Under the pieces are notes generated by a model. It was not told the DNA's origin. It saw nothing but the letters and a program-made list of their open reading frames with translations, and did no database searches. A program made the position numbers and the translations under genes. Positions 24,491 to 31,740 of a stretch of DNA of 64,000 nt are shown here, piece by piece. How positions within the stretch are numbered: position 1 is the first letter of the stretch; the number at the start of each line of letters is the position of its first letter. The DNA comes from an uncultured Clostridia bacterium (lineage in GTDB: Bacteria; Bacillota; Clostridia; Christensenellales; Aristaeellaceae): contig CAKUFA010000001.1 in the NCBI GenBank assembly GCA_934647165.1, forward strand, positions 93,836-157,835, given 5' to 3'.

Positions 24491-24544
24491 ACTTGCATGT
24501 TTTTGCAGCGCTGGCTGCAAAGAAAATGGAGGGGAACTGAAAGC

Positions 24545-25258
24545 ATGGTGGAAGTGGGCGAGCTGCTGAAGGAAGGCAAAGGCAAGCGCCTGTACGCAAC
24601 CAATAATCCCGATGAAGGTGTGGTGTATTTCAAAGATGAAGCCATGGCTTTTCATGGCCTCAAGCGCGGCCGGATCCTTGGCAAGGGCGAGGTGAACAAT
24701 GCCGTTTGCAAGCACATTTTTGAAATATTGACCGAGCATGGGATCGAAAATCACTTTATCCGCCAGCTGGATGCACGCCAGAGCTTGGTGAAGCGGGTGG
24801 AAATCATCCCGGTGGCAATCAAGGTGCGCAACAGAGTGGCGGGCAGCCTGGCGCGGCGCATTGGCTATCCGCTGGGCACCAAATTGGATACCACGGTGAT
24901 CGAATGTGTGCTGAAAAATGATGAGCTGGAAGATCCGCTTGTTAATTTTACCCACATTGAGGCCATGAAGCTTGCCACGCGGGAAGAAATGGTACAGATT
25001 TGCGATATCGCCCGTAAGGTGAATGATATCCTTATCGCCTATATGAAAGAGATTAACATTGAAGTGATTGACTTCAAGCTTGAGTTTGGCCGCTTCCATG
25101 GAAAGATTCTTGTGGCGGATGAAATCACCCCGGATACAGCGCGATTCTGGGATGCACGCACCCACGAGCCGCTGGATATTGACCGCTTTCGGCGGGATTT
25201 GGGCAATGTGGAACAGGCTTATCAGGAAGTACTGCATCGGATGATGGGCGATGAGTGA
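24545..25258 (+). CDS. purC: Phosphoribosylaminoimidazole-succinocarboxamide synthase (SAICAR synthetase)
   Basis: A 237-residue enzyme of de novo purine synthesis joining aspartate to CAIR. It starts with LLKEGKGKRLYAT, the typical nucleotide-binding beginning, followed by FKDEAMAFHG. The active-site segment VKRVEIIPVAIKVRNRVAGS and C-terminal DFKLEFGRFHGKILVADEIT are clear. The length fits the short bacterial form. It stands apart from other pur genes and overlaps or abuts the next gene, a secreted glycosidase. Confidence 0.96.
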   Translation: MVEVGELLKEGKGKRLYATNNPDEGVVYFKDEAMAFHGLKRGRILGKGEVNNAVCKHIFEILTEHGIENHFIRQLDARQSLVKRVEIIPVAIKVRNRVAGSLARRIGYPLGTKLDTTVIECVLKNDELEDPLVNFTHIEAMKLATREEMVQICDIARKVNDILIAYMKEINIEVIDFKLEFGRFHGKILVADEITPDTARFWDARTHEPLDIDRFRRDLGNVEQAYQEVLHRMMGDE

Positions 25259-25268
25259 AGGAGTGCGG

Positions 25269-26201
25269 ATGATGCGGCGTTTGCTGAGCCTGGTGCTTGC
25301 GCTGGCATTGCTTTGCGGCGCAGCGCTGGCAGAGGGCGAGTTTCCGGAACTGAATGCGGACGGATTTCTGAATGAGGGCGAATTCGTGTACGAAAATGCG
25401 GAAGAAGGCGTATGGCGCTATGTCAGCCAGACGTTGAAGGTGGAAATCTATCGCCGTACACAGACAAAGCCTAACCAACAGTGGTTTGAAGCGGAAATCT
25501 GGAGCCGGGACGGGGAAGTGTTTCGCATGATTCCCAATGATCCGGACAAGCGCATGAAAAGCCAGGAATGGCCTTATAAAATTGCCAGGAAAAACCAGAC
25601 GGTGTTTGCCCTGAGCAGCGATTACGCCCAACTGCGCATCAGCCAAAGGAAGCGTGTGGGCATCATTCTGCGGGACGGACAGATGATCTCCGATAGAACG
25701 CTGGCCAAGAACAAAGGAAATTTTCCGAATCTGGATACGCTGGCGTTGTTCCCGGATGGAGATATGCAGGTTTACTGGTCCAATGAACTGACGGCGGAGC
25801 AGTATCAGGAGGCGGGAGCAACGGATGTGCTGGCCTTTGGCCCGTGGCTGATCCGCGATGGAGAGCTGAACACGGCTGCCCTGAAGAAATACGGCACAAG
25901 CGCCGCCCAGCGAACAGCCATCGGCATGGTGGAGAAGGGGCACTACTTCGCCATGATGCTGGAGGGACGGTATACCAAGAGCCGGGGCGCAGGAATCTCT
26001 TTTCTGGCAGAAAAACTGCTGGAAAAAGGCTGCGTGACGGCATTTAATCTCGATGGCGGACAAACGTCGTGCATTTTGTTCATGGGACATCAGCTCTGCC
26101 AGGTGAACAAGAACAATCCCCGCGCTTCCTCCCGGAGAACGGCGGAAATTCTGGGAATCGGCACATCTGCCCAGGTGGCGGCGGTGGACGATCCGTGGTA
26201 A
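25269..26201 (+). CDS. Secreted phosphodiester glycosidase family protein (NAGPA-like)
   Basis: A 310-residue exported protein whose C-terminal half matches the domain of N-acetylglucosamine-1-phosphodiester alpha-N-acetylglucosaminidase. Key stretches are VLAFGPWLIRDGEL, RTAIGMVEKGHYFAMMLEG and FNLDGGQTSCILFMG near the C-terminus. Such bacterial proteins are thought to act on sugar-phosphate diesters or wall polymers. A signal peptide follows the start (MMRRLLSLVLALALLCGAAL). AAGGAG at 25258-25263 supports ATG 25269 or 25272, rather than the ATG at 25251 inside purC. No close wall-polymer genes are adjacent. Confidence 0.8.
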   Translation: MMRRLLSLVLALALLCGAALAEGEFPELNADGFLNEGEFVYENAEEGVWRYVSQTLKVEIYRRTQTKPNQQWFEAEIWSRDGEVFRMIPNDPDKRMKSQEWPYKIARKNQTVFALSSDYAQLRISQRKRVGIILRDGQMISDRTLAKNKGNFPNLDTLALFPDGDMQVYWSNELTAEQYQEAGATDVLAFGPWLIRDGELNTAALKKYGTSAAQRTAIGMVEKGHYFAMMLEGRYTKSRGAGISFLAEKLLEKGCVTAFNLDGGQTSCILFMGHQLCQVNKNNPRASSRRTAEILGIGTSAQVAAVDDPW

Positions 26202-26233
26202 CCTGCGGGTGACACTTTTTTTGTGAGGCTGTA

Positions 26234-26262
26234 TTGCATCCTTTGTCAAAGTGTGATAAACT
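26234..26262 (+). promoter_or_regulatory. Candidate promoter of tig
   Basis: TTGCAT (26234-26239), a 17-bp spacer and TAAACT (26257-26262). A second possible -10 box, TACAAT, lies just downstream. Confidence 0.45.
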
Positions 26263-26282
26263 ACAATGTAGTGCGTTCTGCC

Positions 26283-26322
26283 TGGGGCAGAGGCACACCC
26301 ATAAGTGGGCATCACTGCCCCA
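26283..26322 (+). promoter_or_regulatory. Two-tier hairpin in the tig leader
   Basis: TGGGGCAG (26283-26290) pairs with CTGCCCCA (26315-26322) and encloses CCCA-TAAG-TGGG (26298-26309). It sits between the promoter and the ribosome site. No T run follows, so it is not an ordinary terminator. A function is not evident. Confidence 0.45.
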
Positions 26323-26346
26323 AGGGTAACGCAGGAGGGGTTTAGA

Positions 26347-27678
26347 ATGAGTCATACCTATGAGAAGATTTCCAGTAACAAGGCGAAGCTGACCTTTGTC
26401 GTGCCTGCCGAGCAGTTCGACAAGGCGCTGCAGGATGCCTATTTGAAGAATCGCGGCCGCATTGCCGTGCCCGGTTTCCGCAAGGGCAAGGCGCCCCGCA
26501 AGCTGATTGAGACCATGTATGGCGAAGGCGTGTTCTATGATGATGCGCTGGAAGCCATTTTCCCGGAAGTGTACGACGAGGCCGTGAAAGCTGAGGGTCT
26601 GGAAGTGGTCGATCGTCCCGAAGTGAATGTGGACGAGATTGGCGAGGGCAAGGATCTGAAGTTCACCTGCGAAGTGTTTGTGCGCCCTGATGTGACCCTG
26701 GGCGACTACAAGGGTCTGACGGTCGAAGTGGAAAAGCAGGCGGTGACCGACGCCGATGTTGACGCCCGCATTGAGCAGGATCGTCAGAAGGCTGCCCGCA
26801 CCGTGGATGTGGAAGACCGTCCTGTGCAGGATGGCGACACGGTGAACCTGGACTATGCCGGCACCGTGGACGGCGTTGCTTTCGCCGGAGGCACTGCGGA
26901 GAAGCAGACGCTGGTCATTGGCTCCCATCAGTTTATCCCGGGCTTTGAAGAGCAGATGGTTGGCATGAACATTGGCGAGGAAAAGGATCTGAACGTCAAG
27001 TTCCCCGAAGAATATCATGCGGCTGATCTGGCTGGCAAGGACGCGGTGTTCCATGTGAAGGTCAACGGCATCCAGAAGGTTGAAATGCCCGCGCTGGATG
27101 ATGATTTCGCCGCTGATGTGAGTGATTTCGACACCTTTGCCGAATACAAGGCCAACATCGTGAAGGAACTGAACGAGCGCGCTGAGAAGAATAATGAGAT
27201 TTCCGTGGAGAACGCGCTGGTGGAAAAGGCCGTGGAGAATGCCCAGATGGATATTCCCCACGCCATGATCCACGAGCAGCTGGACTATCTGATGCGCGAA
27301 ATGCAGATGCGCATGGCGTATCAGGGTCTGCGGATGGAAGACTATCTCAAGTATACCGGTCAGACCATGGATCAGGTGCGCGGCATGTACCACGGCGAAG
27401 CAGAGCATCGCGTGAAGGTGGAGCTGGTGCTGGATGCTATCCGCAAGGCTGAGGGCATTGAGCCTACGGAAGAAGAAGTGGAAAAGCAGGTTGCTGAGCA
27501 GGCCGAACGCGTGGGCAAGGACGTGGAAGAGTTCAAGAAGACGCTCACCGACGAGCAGCGCAAGTATCTGGCTGACACCGCCGCCATCCAGAAGGTGGTC
27601 GATCTGATGAAGAGCGACTGCAAGGTGGTGGAGAAGAAGCCCGAAGAAAAGACCGAGGAGACCAAGGACGCTGAGTAA
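26347..27678 (+). CDS. tig: Trigger factor
   Basis: A 443-residue ribosome-bound chaperone that meets nascent chains at the exit tunnel. The ribosome-docking loop is GFRKGKAPRKLIE near 40. The FKBP-type prolyl isomerase domain spans roughly 160-245 (DGDTVNLDYAGTVDGVAFAG ... IPGFEEQMVGMNIGEEK). The long helical C-terminal arm ends in a K/E-rich tail. The start is the ATG at 26347 after GGAGGGG. It begins a protein-quality block with clpP, clpX, lonB and lon. Confidence 0.96.
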   Translation: MSHTYEKISSNKAKLTFVVPAEQFDKALQDAYLKNRGRIAVPGFRKGKAPRKLIETMYGEGVFYDDALEAIFPEVYDEAVKAEGLEVVDRPEVNVDEIGEGKDLKFTCEVFVRPDVTLGDYKGLTVEVEKQAVTDADVDARIEQDRQKAARTVDVEDRPVQDGDTVNLDYAGTVDGVAFAGGTAEKQTLVIGSHQFIPGFEEQMVGMNIGEEKDLNVKFPEEYHAADLAGKDAVFHVKVNGIQKVEMPALDDDFAADVSDFDTFAEYKANIVKELNERAEKNNEISVENALVEKAVENAQMDIPHAMIHEQLDYLMREMQMRMAYQGLRMEDYLKYTGQTMDQVRGMYHGEAEHRVKVELVLDAIRKAEGIEPTEEEVEKQVAEQAERVGKDVEEFKKTLTDEQRKYLADTAAIQKVVDLMKSDCKVVEKKPEEKTEETKDAE

Positions 27679-27739
27679 GCGCTCTTGTGGCTAGCTTCAT
27701 ATTCGACCGCTGAAAAGCAAGATGCAGCGGCCACAGCAG

Positions 27740-27782
27740 GCGAGAGACGTTCTGGGCGGCACAGCTGCCGGGCGTCTCTCGC
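27740..27782 (+). other. Strong hairpin between tig and clpP
   Basis: GCGAGAGACG (27740-27749) and CGTCTCTCGC (27773-27782) form a perfect 10-bp stem enclosing a smaller GGC-rich hairpin. No T run follows closely. It may be a weak terminator or an RNA-processing element. The rest of the 27679-27884 gap shows no gene, and I did not see a CtsR heptad repeat. Confidence 0.6.
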
Positions 27783-27884
27783 ATCTGCATTTTCAAAAAT
27801 GGTTTTCCTGGCATAAAAGGGTAAGCACTGGCATATGCTAGAGATGGGCTGCCCAGAAAGCCGGGCGTAAAGGAGGTATGGATC

Positions 27885-28481
27885 ATGACGCTGGTACCCA
27901 TGGTCATTGAACAGACCAGCAGGGGCGAACGCTCCTTTGATATTTATTCCCGGTTGCTGAAAGACCGCATTGTATTCCTGAGCGGGGAGATTGACGACAA
28001 CGTGGCGAACCTGGTTGTGGCTCAGCTTCTCTTTCTGGAAATGGAAGACCCGGATGCGGATATCAGCCTGTATATCAACAGCCCGGGCGGCTCGGTGACG
28101 GCCGGCATGGCAATTTATGATACCATGCAGTATATCAAACCCGCTGTGCGAACGGTGTGTGTGGGGATGGCGGCTTCCATGGGCGCATTCCTGCTGATGG
28201 CTGGCGAAAAGGGCAAACGGCTTGCTTTACCGAATGCTGAAGTGATGATTCACCAGCCGTTGGGTGGTGCGCAGGGTCAGGCCACGGATGTGGCGATCCG
28301 CGCCGAATGGTTGATGCGTACCAAGAAAAAGATGATCGGCATGATGGCCGACATGACCGGACAGCCACTGGAGAAAGTGCAGCAGGATTGCGAACGCGAT
28401 TATTTTATGACTGCACAGGAAGCCCTTGACTATCACATTATTGACGAAATCTATCAGCCCCGGGCAAAACAGGGGAAGTAA
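27885..28481 (+). CDS. clpP: ClpP protease subunit
   Basis: A 198-residue serine peptidase that forms the 14-mer degradation chamber used by ClpX and other Clp ATPases. The catalytic serine is in GMAASMGAF (near 98), the histidine in MIHQPLGG (near 123) and the aspartate in CERDYFMT (near 172). YINSPGGSVTAGMAIYDTM is the handle region. AAAGGAGG precedes the ATG. clpX follows after 11 bases, so the protease and its ATPase are made together. Confidence 0.97.
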   Translation: MTLVPMVIEQTSRGERSFDIYSRLLKDRIVFLSGEIDDNVANLVVAQLLFLEMEDPDADISLYINSPGGSVTAGMAIYDTMQYIKPAVRTVCVGMAASMGAFLLMAGEKGKRLALPNAEVMIHQPLGGAQGQATDVAIRAEWLMRTKKKMIGMMADMTGQPLEKVQQDCERDYFMTAQEALDYHIIDEIYQPRAKQGK

Positions 28482-28492
28482 GTGAGGTTATC

Positions 28493-29785
28493 ATGCCCAA
28501 AGACGATTATCCGACCCGTGGTTCCGGCACGCTTCATCGGTGCTCCTTCTGCGGCAAAACGCAGGATCAGGTGCGGCGGTTGGTGGCCGGCCCCAATGTA
28601 TTCATCTGCAACGAGTGCATCATGCTTTGCCAGGAAATCATTGCCGACGACATGGGCATGGGCCATATGGATGAGGGCGAAATGAAAGAGCTGCCCACCC
28701 CAGCGGCCATGAAGGCTGTGCTGGATGACTATGTGGTGGGGCAGGAGCATGCCAAGCGCGCCCTTTGCGTGGCGGTGTATAATCACTACAAGCGCATCAA
28801 CCAGAAAGCCCAAAAGGATGATGTGGAGCTGCAAAAGTCCAACATCCTGATGGTGGGTCCCACCGGCTGCGGTAAGACCTTTCTGGCACAGACGCTGGCA
28901 CGGGTGCTGAATGTTCCTTTCGCGATTGCGGATGCAACCAGTCTCACCGAGGCAGGATATGTGGGCGAGGATGTGGAAAACATCCTGCTGCGCCTGATTC
29001 AGGCGGCGGACTATGACATTGAACTTGCTCAACGGGGCATCATTTACATTGATGAGATCGACAAAATTGCCCGCAAGAGCGAGAACCCGTCCATCACCCG
29101 TGACGTGAGCGGTGAGGGTGTGCAGCAGGCGCTGCTGAAAATTCTGGAAGGCACGGTGGCCAGCGTACCGCCGCAAGGAGGGCGCAAGCATCCCCATCAG
29201 GAGCTGATCCAGATTGATACAACAAACATCCTGTTCATTTGCGGTGGCGCATTCGATGGCATTGCGCCCATTATTGAAAGCCGCGTGGGCAAGAAACTGT
29301 TGGGCTTTGGCGCGGAGCTGCAAAGCAAGCGGGACACGGATGTGAGCAAGGCGCTGAAGGATCTGCGGCCGGAAGATTTGACCAAGTTTGGCCTGATTCC
29401 TGAATTTGTGGGACGTTTGCCCATCGTTGTCACGCTGGATCAGCTGGATGAGGACGCGTTGATGCAGATTCTGACAGAACCGAAAAATGCCCTCTGCAAG
29501 CAGTATCAAAAGTTGTTGGATATGGATGGTATCAAGCTGACCTTCACGCCGGAGGCGCTGCGTGCCATGGCGAAGCAGGCTATCGCCCGCAAGTGCGGTG
29601 CACGCGGACTGCGCGCCATTATTGAAGATATCATGCTTGACACCATGTTTGAACTGCCTGATGACAAGACCGTGACAGAGTGCATCATCGACGAGGATGC
29701 GGTAAACGGCGGCAAACCGAAGGTTGTCCATGGAGAAGGAACGGGACAGACGGCGAATGGAGCTGACACATCCTGCCTTGCCTGA
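28493..29785 (+). CDS. clpX: ClpX unfoldase
   Basis: A 430-residue AAA+ ATPase that recognises tagged substrates and feeds them to ClpP. The N-terminal zinc-binding domain has C17, C20, C39 and C42. Walker A is GPTGCGKT (near 122-129), Walker B is IIYIDEIDK, and sensor and arginine-finger regions (ESRVGKKLLGFG, FIPEFVGRLP-like) follow. The ClpP-contact loop region is in the usual place. A terminator 22 bases after the stop closes the clpPX unit. Confidence 0.97.
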   Translation: MPKDDYPTRGSGTLHRCSFCGKTQDQVRRLVAGPNVFICNECIMLCQEIIADDMGMGHMDEGEMKELPTPAAMKAVLDDYVVGQEHAKRALCVAVYNHYKRINQKAQKDDVELQKSNILMVGPTGCGKTFLAQTLARVLNVPFAIADATSLTEAGYVGEDVENILLRLIQAADYDIELAQRGIIYIDEIDKIARKSENPSITRDVSGEGVQQALLKILEGTVASVPPQGGRKHPHQELIQIDTTNILFICGGAFDGIAPIIESRVGKKLLGFGAELQSKRDTDVSKALKDLRPEDLTKFGLIPEFVGRLPIVVTLDQLDEDALMQILTEPKNALCKQYQKLLDMDGIKLTFTPEALRAMAKQAIARKCGARGLRAIIEDIMLDTMFELPDDKTVTECIIDEDAVNGGKPKVVHGEGTGQTANGADTSCLA

Positions 29786-29806
29786 ATATGCAGACCATAA
29801 AATATT

Positions 29807-29833
29807 CCCCCGGCATGAACTGCCGGGGGTTTT
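29807..29833 (+). terminator. Terminator of the clpPX operon
   Basis: CCCCCGGCA and TGCCGGGGG form a 9-bp GC-rich stem with a five-base loop, followed by TTTT. Confidence 0.9.
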
Positions 29834-29937
29834 CTGTAGCAATCATGCTGCAAAAGGGAAACTGTCCCGCAAAGGATTTCCACACATGTTTCCCGGGCGT
29901 TTCGCTCATCCTATCTCCAGAAATGGAGGGAGAGCGT

Positions 29938-31587
29938 GTGGTCAACGGGATTCTTATCGGAATTCAAATGCTGGTGACGGTGGTGGTGGGCGTGTATTTC
30001 TACCGCCAGCTTAAACAGCAGAAAAAGGTGCAGCCCCTGGCACGGCGGGAAAGTTGCCGGGAGATGGACAAGCTCAACGCCATGCGGAGCATCCACCTGT
30101 CGGAACCGCTTGCGGAAAAGGTGCGGCCGGCGGAATTTAAGGATATCATTGGCCAGGAGGACGGAATAAAGTCTCTCAAGGCGATTTTGTGCGGCGCGAA
30201 CCCGCAGCATGTGTTGATTTACGGCCCACCGGGTATTGGCAAAACCTGCGCGGCTCGCCTGGTGCTGGAGGCTGCAAGGCAGTCGCCCGGCACGCCTTTC
30301 CGAAAGGATGCGCCTTTTATTGAGATGGATGCGACCTGCGTCCGTTTTGATGAACGAGCTATTGCGGACCCTTTGATCGGCTCTGTGCACGACCCCATTT
30401 ATCAAGGTGCAGGGCCGCTTGGTGTGCAGGGCGTTCCGCAGCCCAAACCCGGAGCTGTCAGCAAAGCACATGGGGGTGTGCTGTTTCTGGATGAAATCGG
30501 CGAACTGCATCCCATTCAGATGAACAAGCTTCTCAAGGTGCTTGAAGATCGCAAGGTGATGTTTGAATCCGCTTATTATAATCCTGATGACACCAGCATT
30601 CCGCGGCATATCCATGAAGTTTTCAAAAACGGACTCCCAGCAGACTTTCGCCTGGTGGGAGCGACAACACGCAGTCCCAGTGAAATTTCTCCGGCGCTTC
30701 GTTCCCGGTGTATGGAAGTGTTTTTCCGTGCTTTGACGCAGGAAGAAATAGCGGATATTGCATCCGGTGCGGCGCAGCGTGCAGGATATTCCATGGCGCG
30801 GCAGGAAGCGGAGACCATCGGGCGCTATGCTGCGTGTGGCCGCGATGCGGTGAACATTGTTCAAATGTGCGCAGGCCTGGCGCAACTTGAGGAGCGGAAA
30901 GTCATCACCATGGAAGATGTGAAGTGGGTGGTGCAATCCGGCCGGTATGCCGCGCGGCCGTGCCAACAGGCGGACATAACCTGCCGGGTGGGCGCCGTGC
31001 ATGGCTTGGCAGTAAGCGGATCGGGCGAGGGAACAGTGCTGGAAATCGAAGCTGTATCGACCCCGGGCACAGGCGAAGTGACGGTGACGGGCATTGTGGA
31101 AGAAGAAGAACTGGGGCAGGACGGTCATCGCATGCGCCGAAAATCCACTGCCCGAATTTCCGCCGAAAACGTGCGCACACTGCTTTCGGAGCTTGGCTTT
31201 CCGTTGGGGGCACGCAATCTGCATATCAATTTTCCTGGCGGCGCGCCAGTTGACGGCCCATCCGCAGGGGTGGCGATGATGGTTGTTGCGGTGAGTGCGC
31301 TCACCGGGCAGCCGGTGGACGGGAGCGCAGCAGTGACAGGAGAGATTTCCGTGCAGGGACGGGTGAAGCCCGTGGGCGGCGTATCTGCCAAGATTGCGGC
31401 GGCACATCAGGCGGGATTGCATCGGGTGTTTATTCCAGATGAAAACGCGGCGGATACGGTGCAGCTGGAAGGTGTGGAACTTGTGCGCCTGACGGATGTG
31501 CGCCAGGCATTGGAGCAGATGCTGCTGCCGATCACTGCCACGGAAGGCATCCAGGAGAAAGACGCGGTTCGAATCGCACAGGGTTAA
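29938..31587 (+). CDS. lonB: LonB-type membrane-anchored ATP-dependent protease
   Basis: A 549-residue Lon-family protease, close in length to B. subtilis LonB (552). One N-terminal membrane segment (ILIGIQMLVTVVVGVYFY) is followed by the AAA+ module with Walker A GPPGIGKT near 97 and Walker B VLFLDEIGEL. The Lon peptidase domain has serine near 442 in DGPSAGVAMM and lysine near 485 in SAKIAAAHQAG. The start is GTG at 29938 with GGAGGG seven bases upstream; the longer in-frame reading from 29788 crosses the clpX terminator. LonB in Bacillus is forespore-linked, so a sporulation role is possible. Confidence 0.92.
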   Translation: MVNGILIGIQMLVTVVVGVYFYRQLKQQKKVQPLARRESCREMDKLNAMRSIHLSEPLAEKVRPAEFKDIIGQEDGIKSLKAILCGANPQHVLIYGPPGIGKTCAARLVLEAARQSPGTPFRKDAPFIEMDATCVRFDERAIADPLIGSVHDPIYQGAGPLGVQGVPQPKPGAVSKAHGGVLFLDEIGELHPIQMNKLLKVLEDRKVMFESAYYNPDDTSIPRHIHEVFKNGLPADFRLVGATTRSPSEISPALRSRCMEVFFRALTQEEIADIASGAAQRAGYSMARQEAETIGRYAACGRDAVNIVQMCAGLAQLEERKVITMEDVKWVVQSGRYAARPCQQADITCRVGAVHGLAVSGSGEGTVLEIEAVSTPGTGEVTVTGIVEEEELGQDGHRMRRKSTARISAENVRTLLSELGFPLGARNLHINFPGGAPVDGPSAGVAMMVVAVSALTGQPVDGSAAVTGEISVQGRVKPVGGVSAKIAAAHQAGLHRVFIPDENAADTVQLEGVELVRLTDVRQALEQMLLPITATEGIQEKDAVRIAQG

Positions 31588-31619
31588 CGGCGGGGATCTT
31601 TCAAATGTTGCTGTTCCCC

Positions 31620-31648
31620 TTGCAAAAGCAGGAAATATCCGCTATACT
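31620..31648 (+). promoter_or_regulatory. Promoter of lon
   Basis: TTGCAA (31620-31625), a 17-bp spacer and TATACT (31643-31648). Transcription would begin near 31655, right at the hairpin that follows. Confidence 0.65.
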
Positions 31649-31655
31649 TTATCCT

Positions 31656-31684
31656 TGCCGGAATCAACCCATCCGGCAGGTTTT
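31656..31684 (+). terminator. Hairpin between lonB and lon, terminator or lon 5' leader stem
   Basis: TGCCGGA (31656-31662) pairs with TCCGGCA (31672-31678), followed by GGTTTTG. It can end lonB transcripts. Because the lon start is predicted at its first base, the same stem would cap the lon mRNA. Confidence 0.55.
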
Positions 31685-31740
31685 GTTGCACACAAGGGGA
31701 GAAAGCAGTCTCTCCAAAGCTGTGCCACGGGAGGAAAAGT

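Noticed and set aside
24433..24544. Possible TPP or purine riboswitch between thiN and purC
   Set aside because: I could not find the conserved aptamer sequences; only a plain promoter is visible.
26305..26346. 14-residue extension of trigger factor
   Set aside because: The codons lie in the leader hairpin, and GGAGGGG directs starting at 26347.
29788..29937. N-terminal extension of lonB
   Set aside because: It would run through the clpX terminator hairpin, and the ribosome site lies just before GTG 29938.
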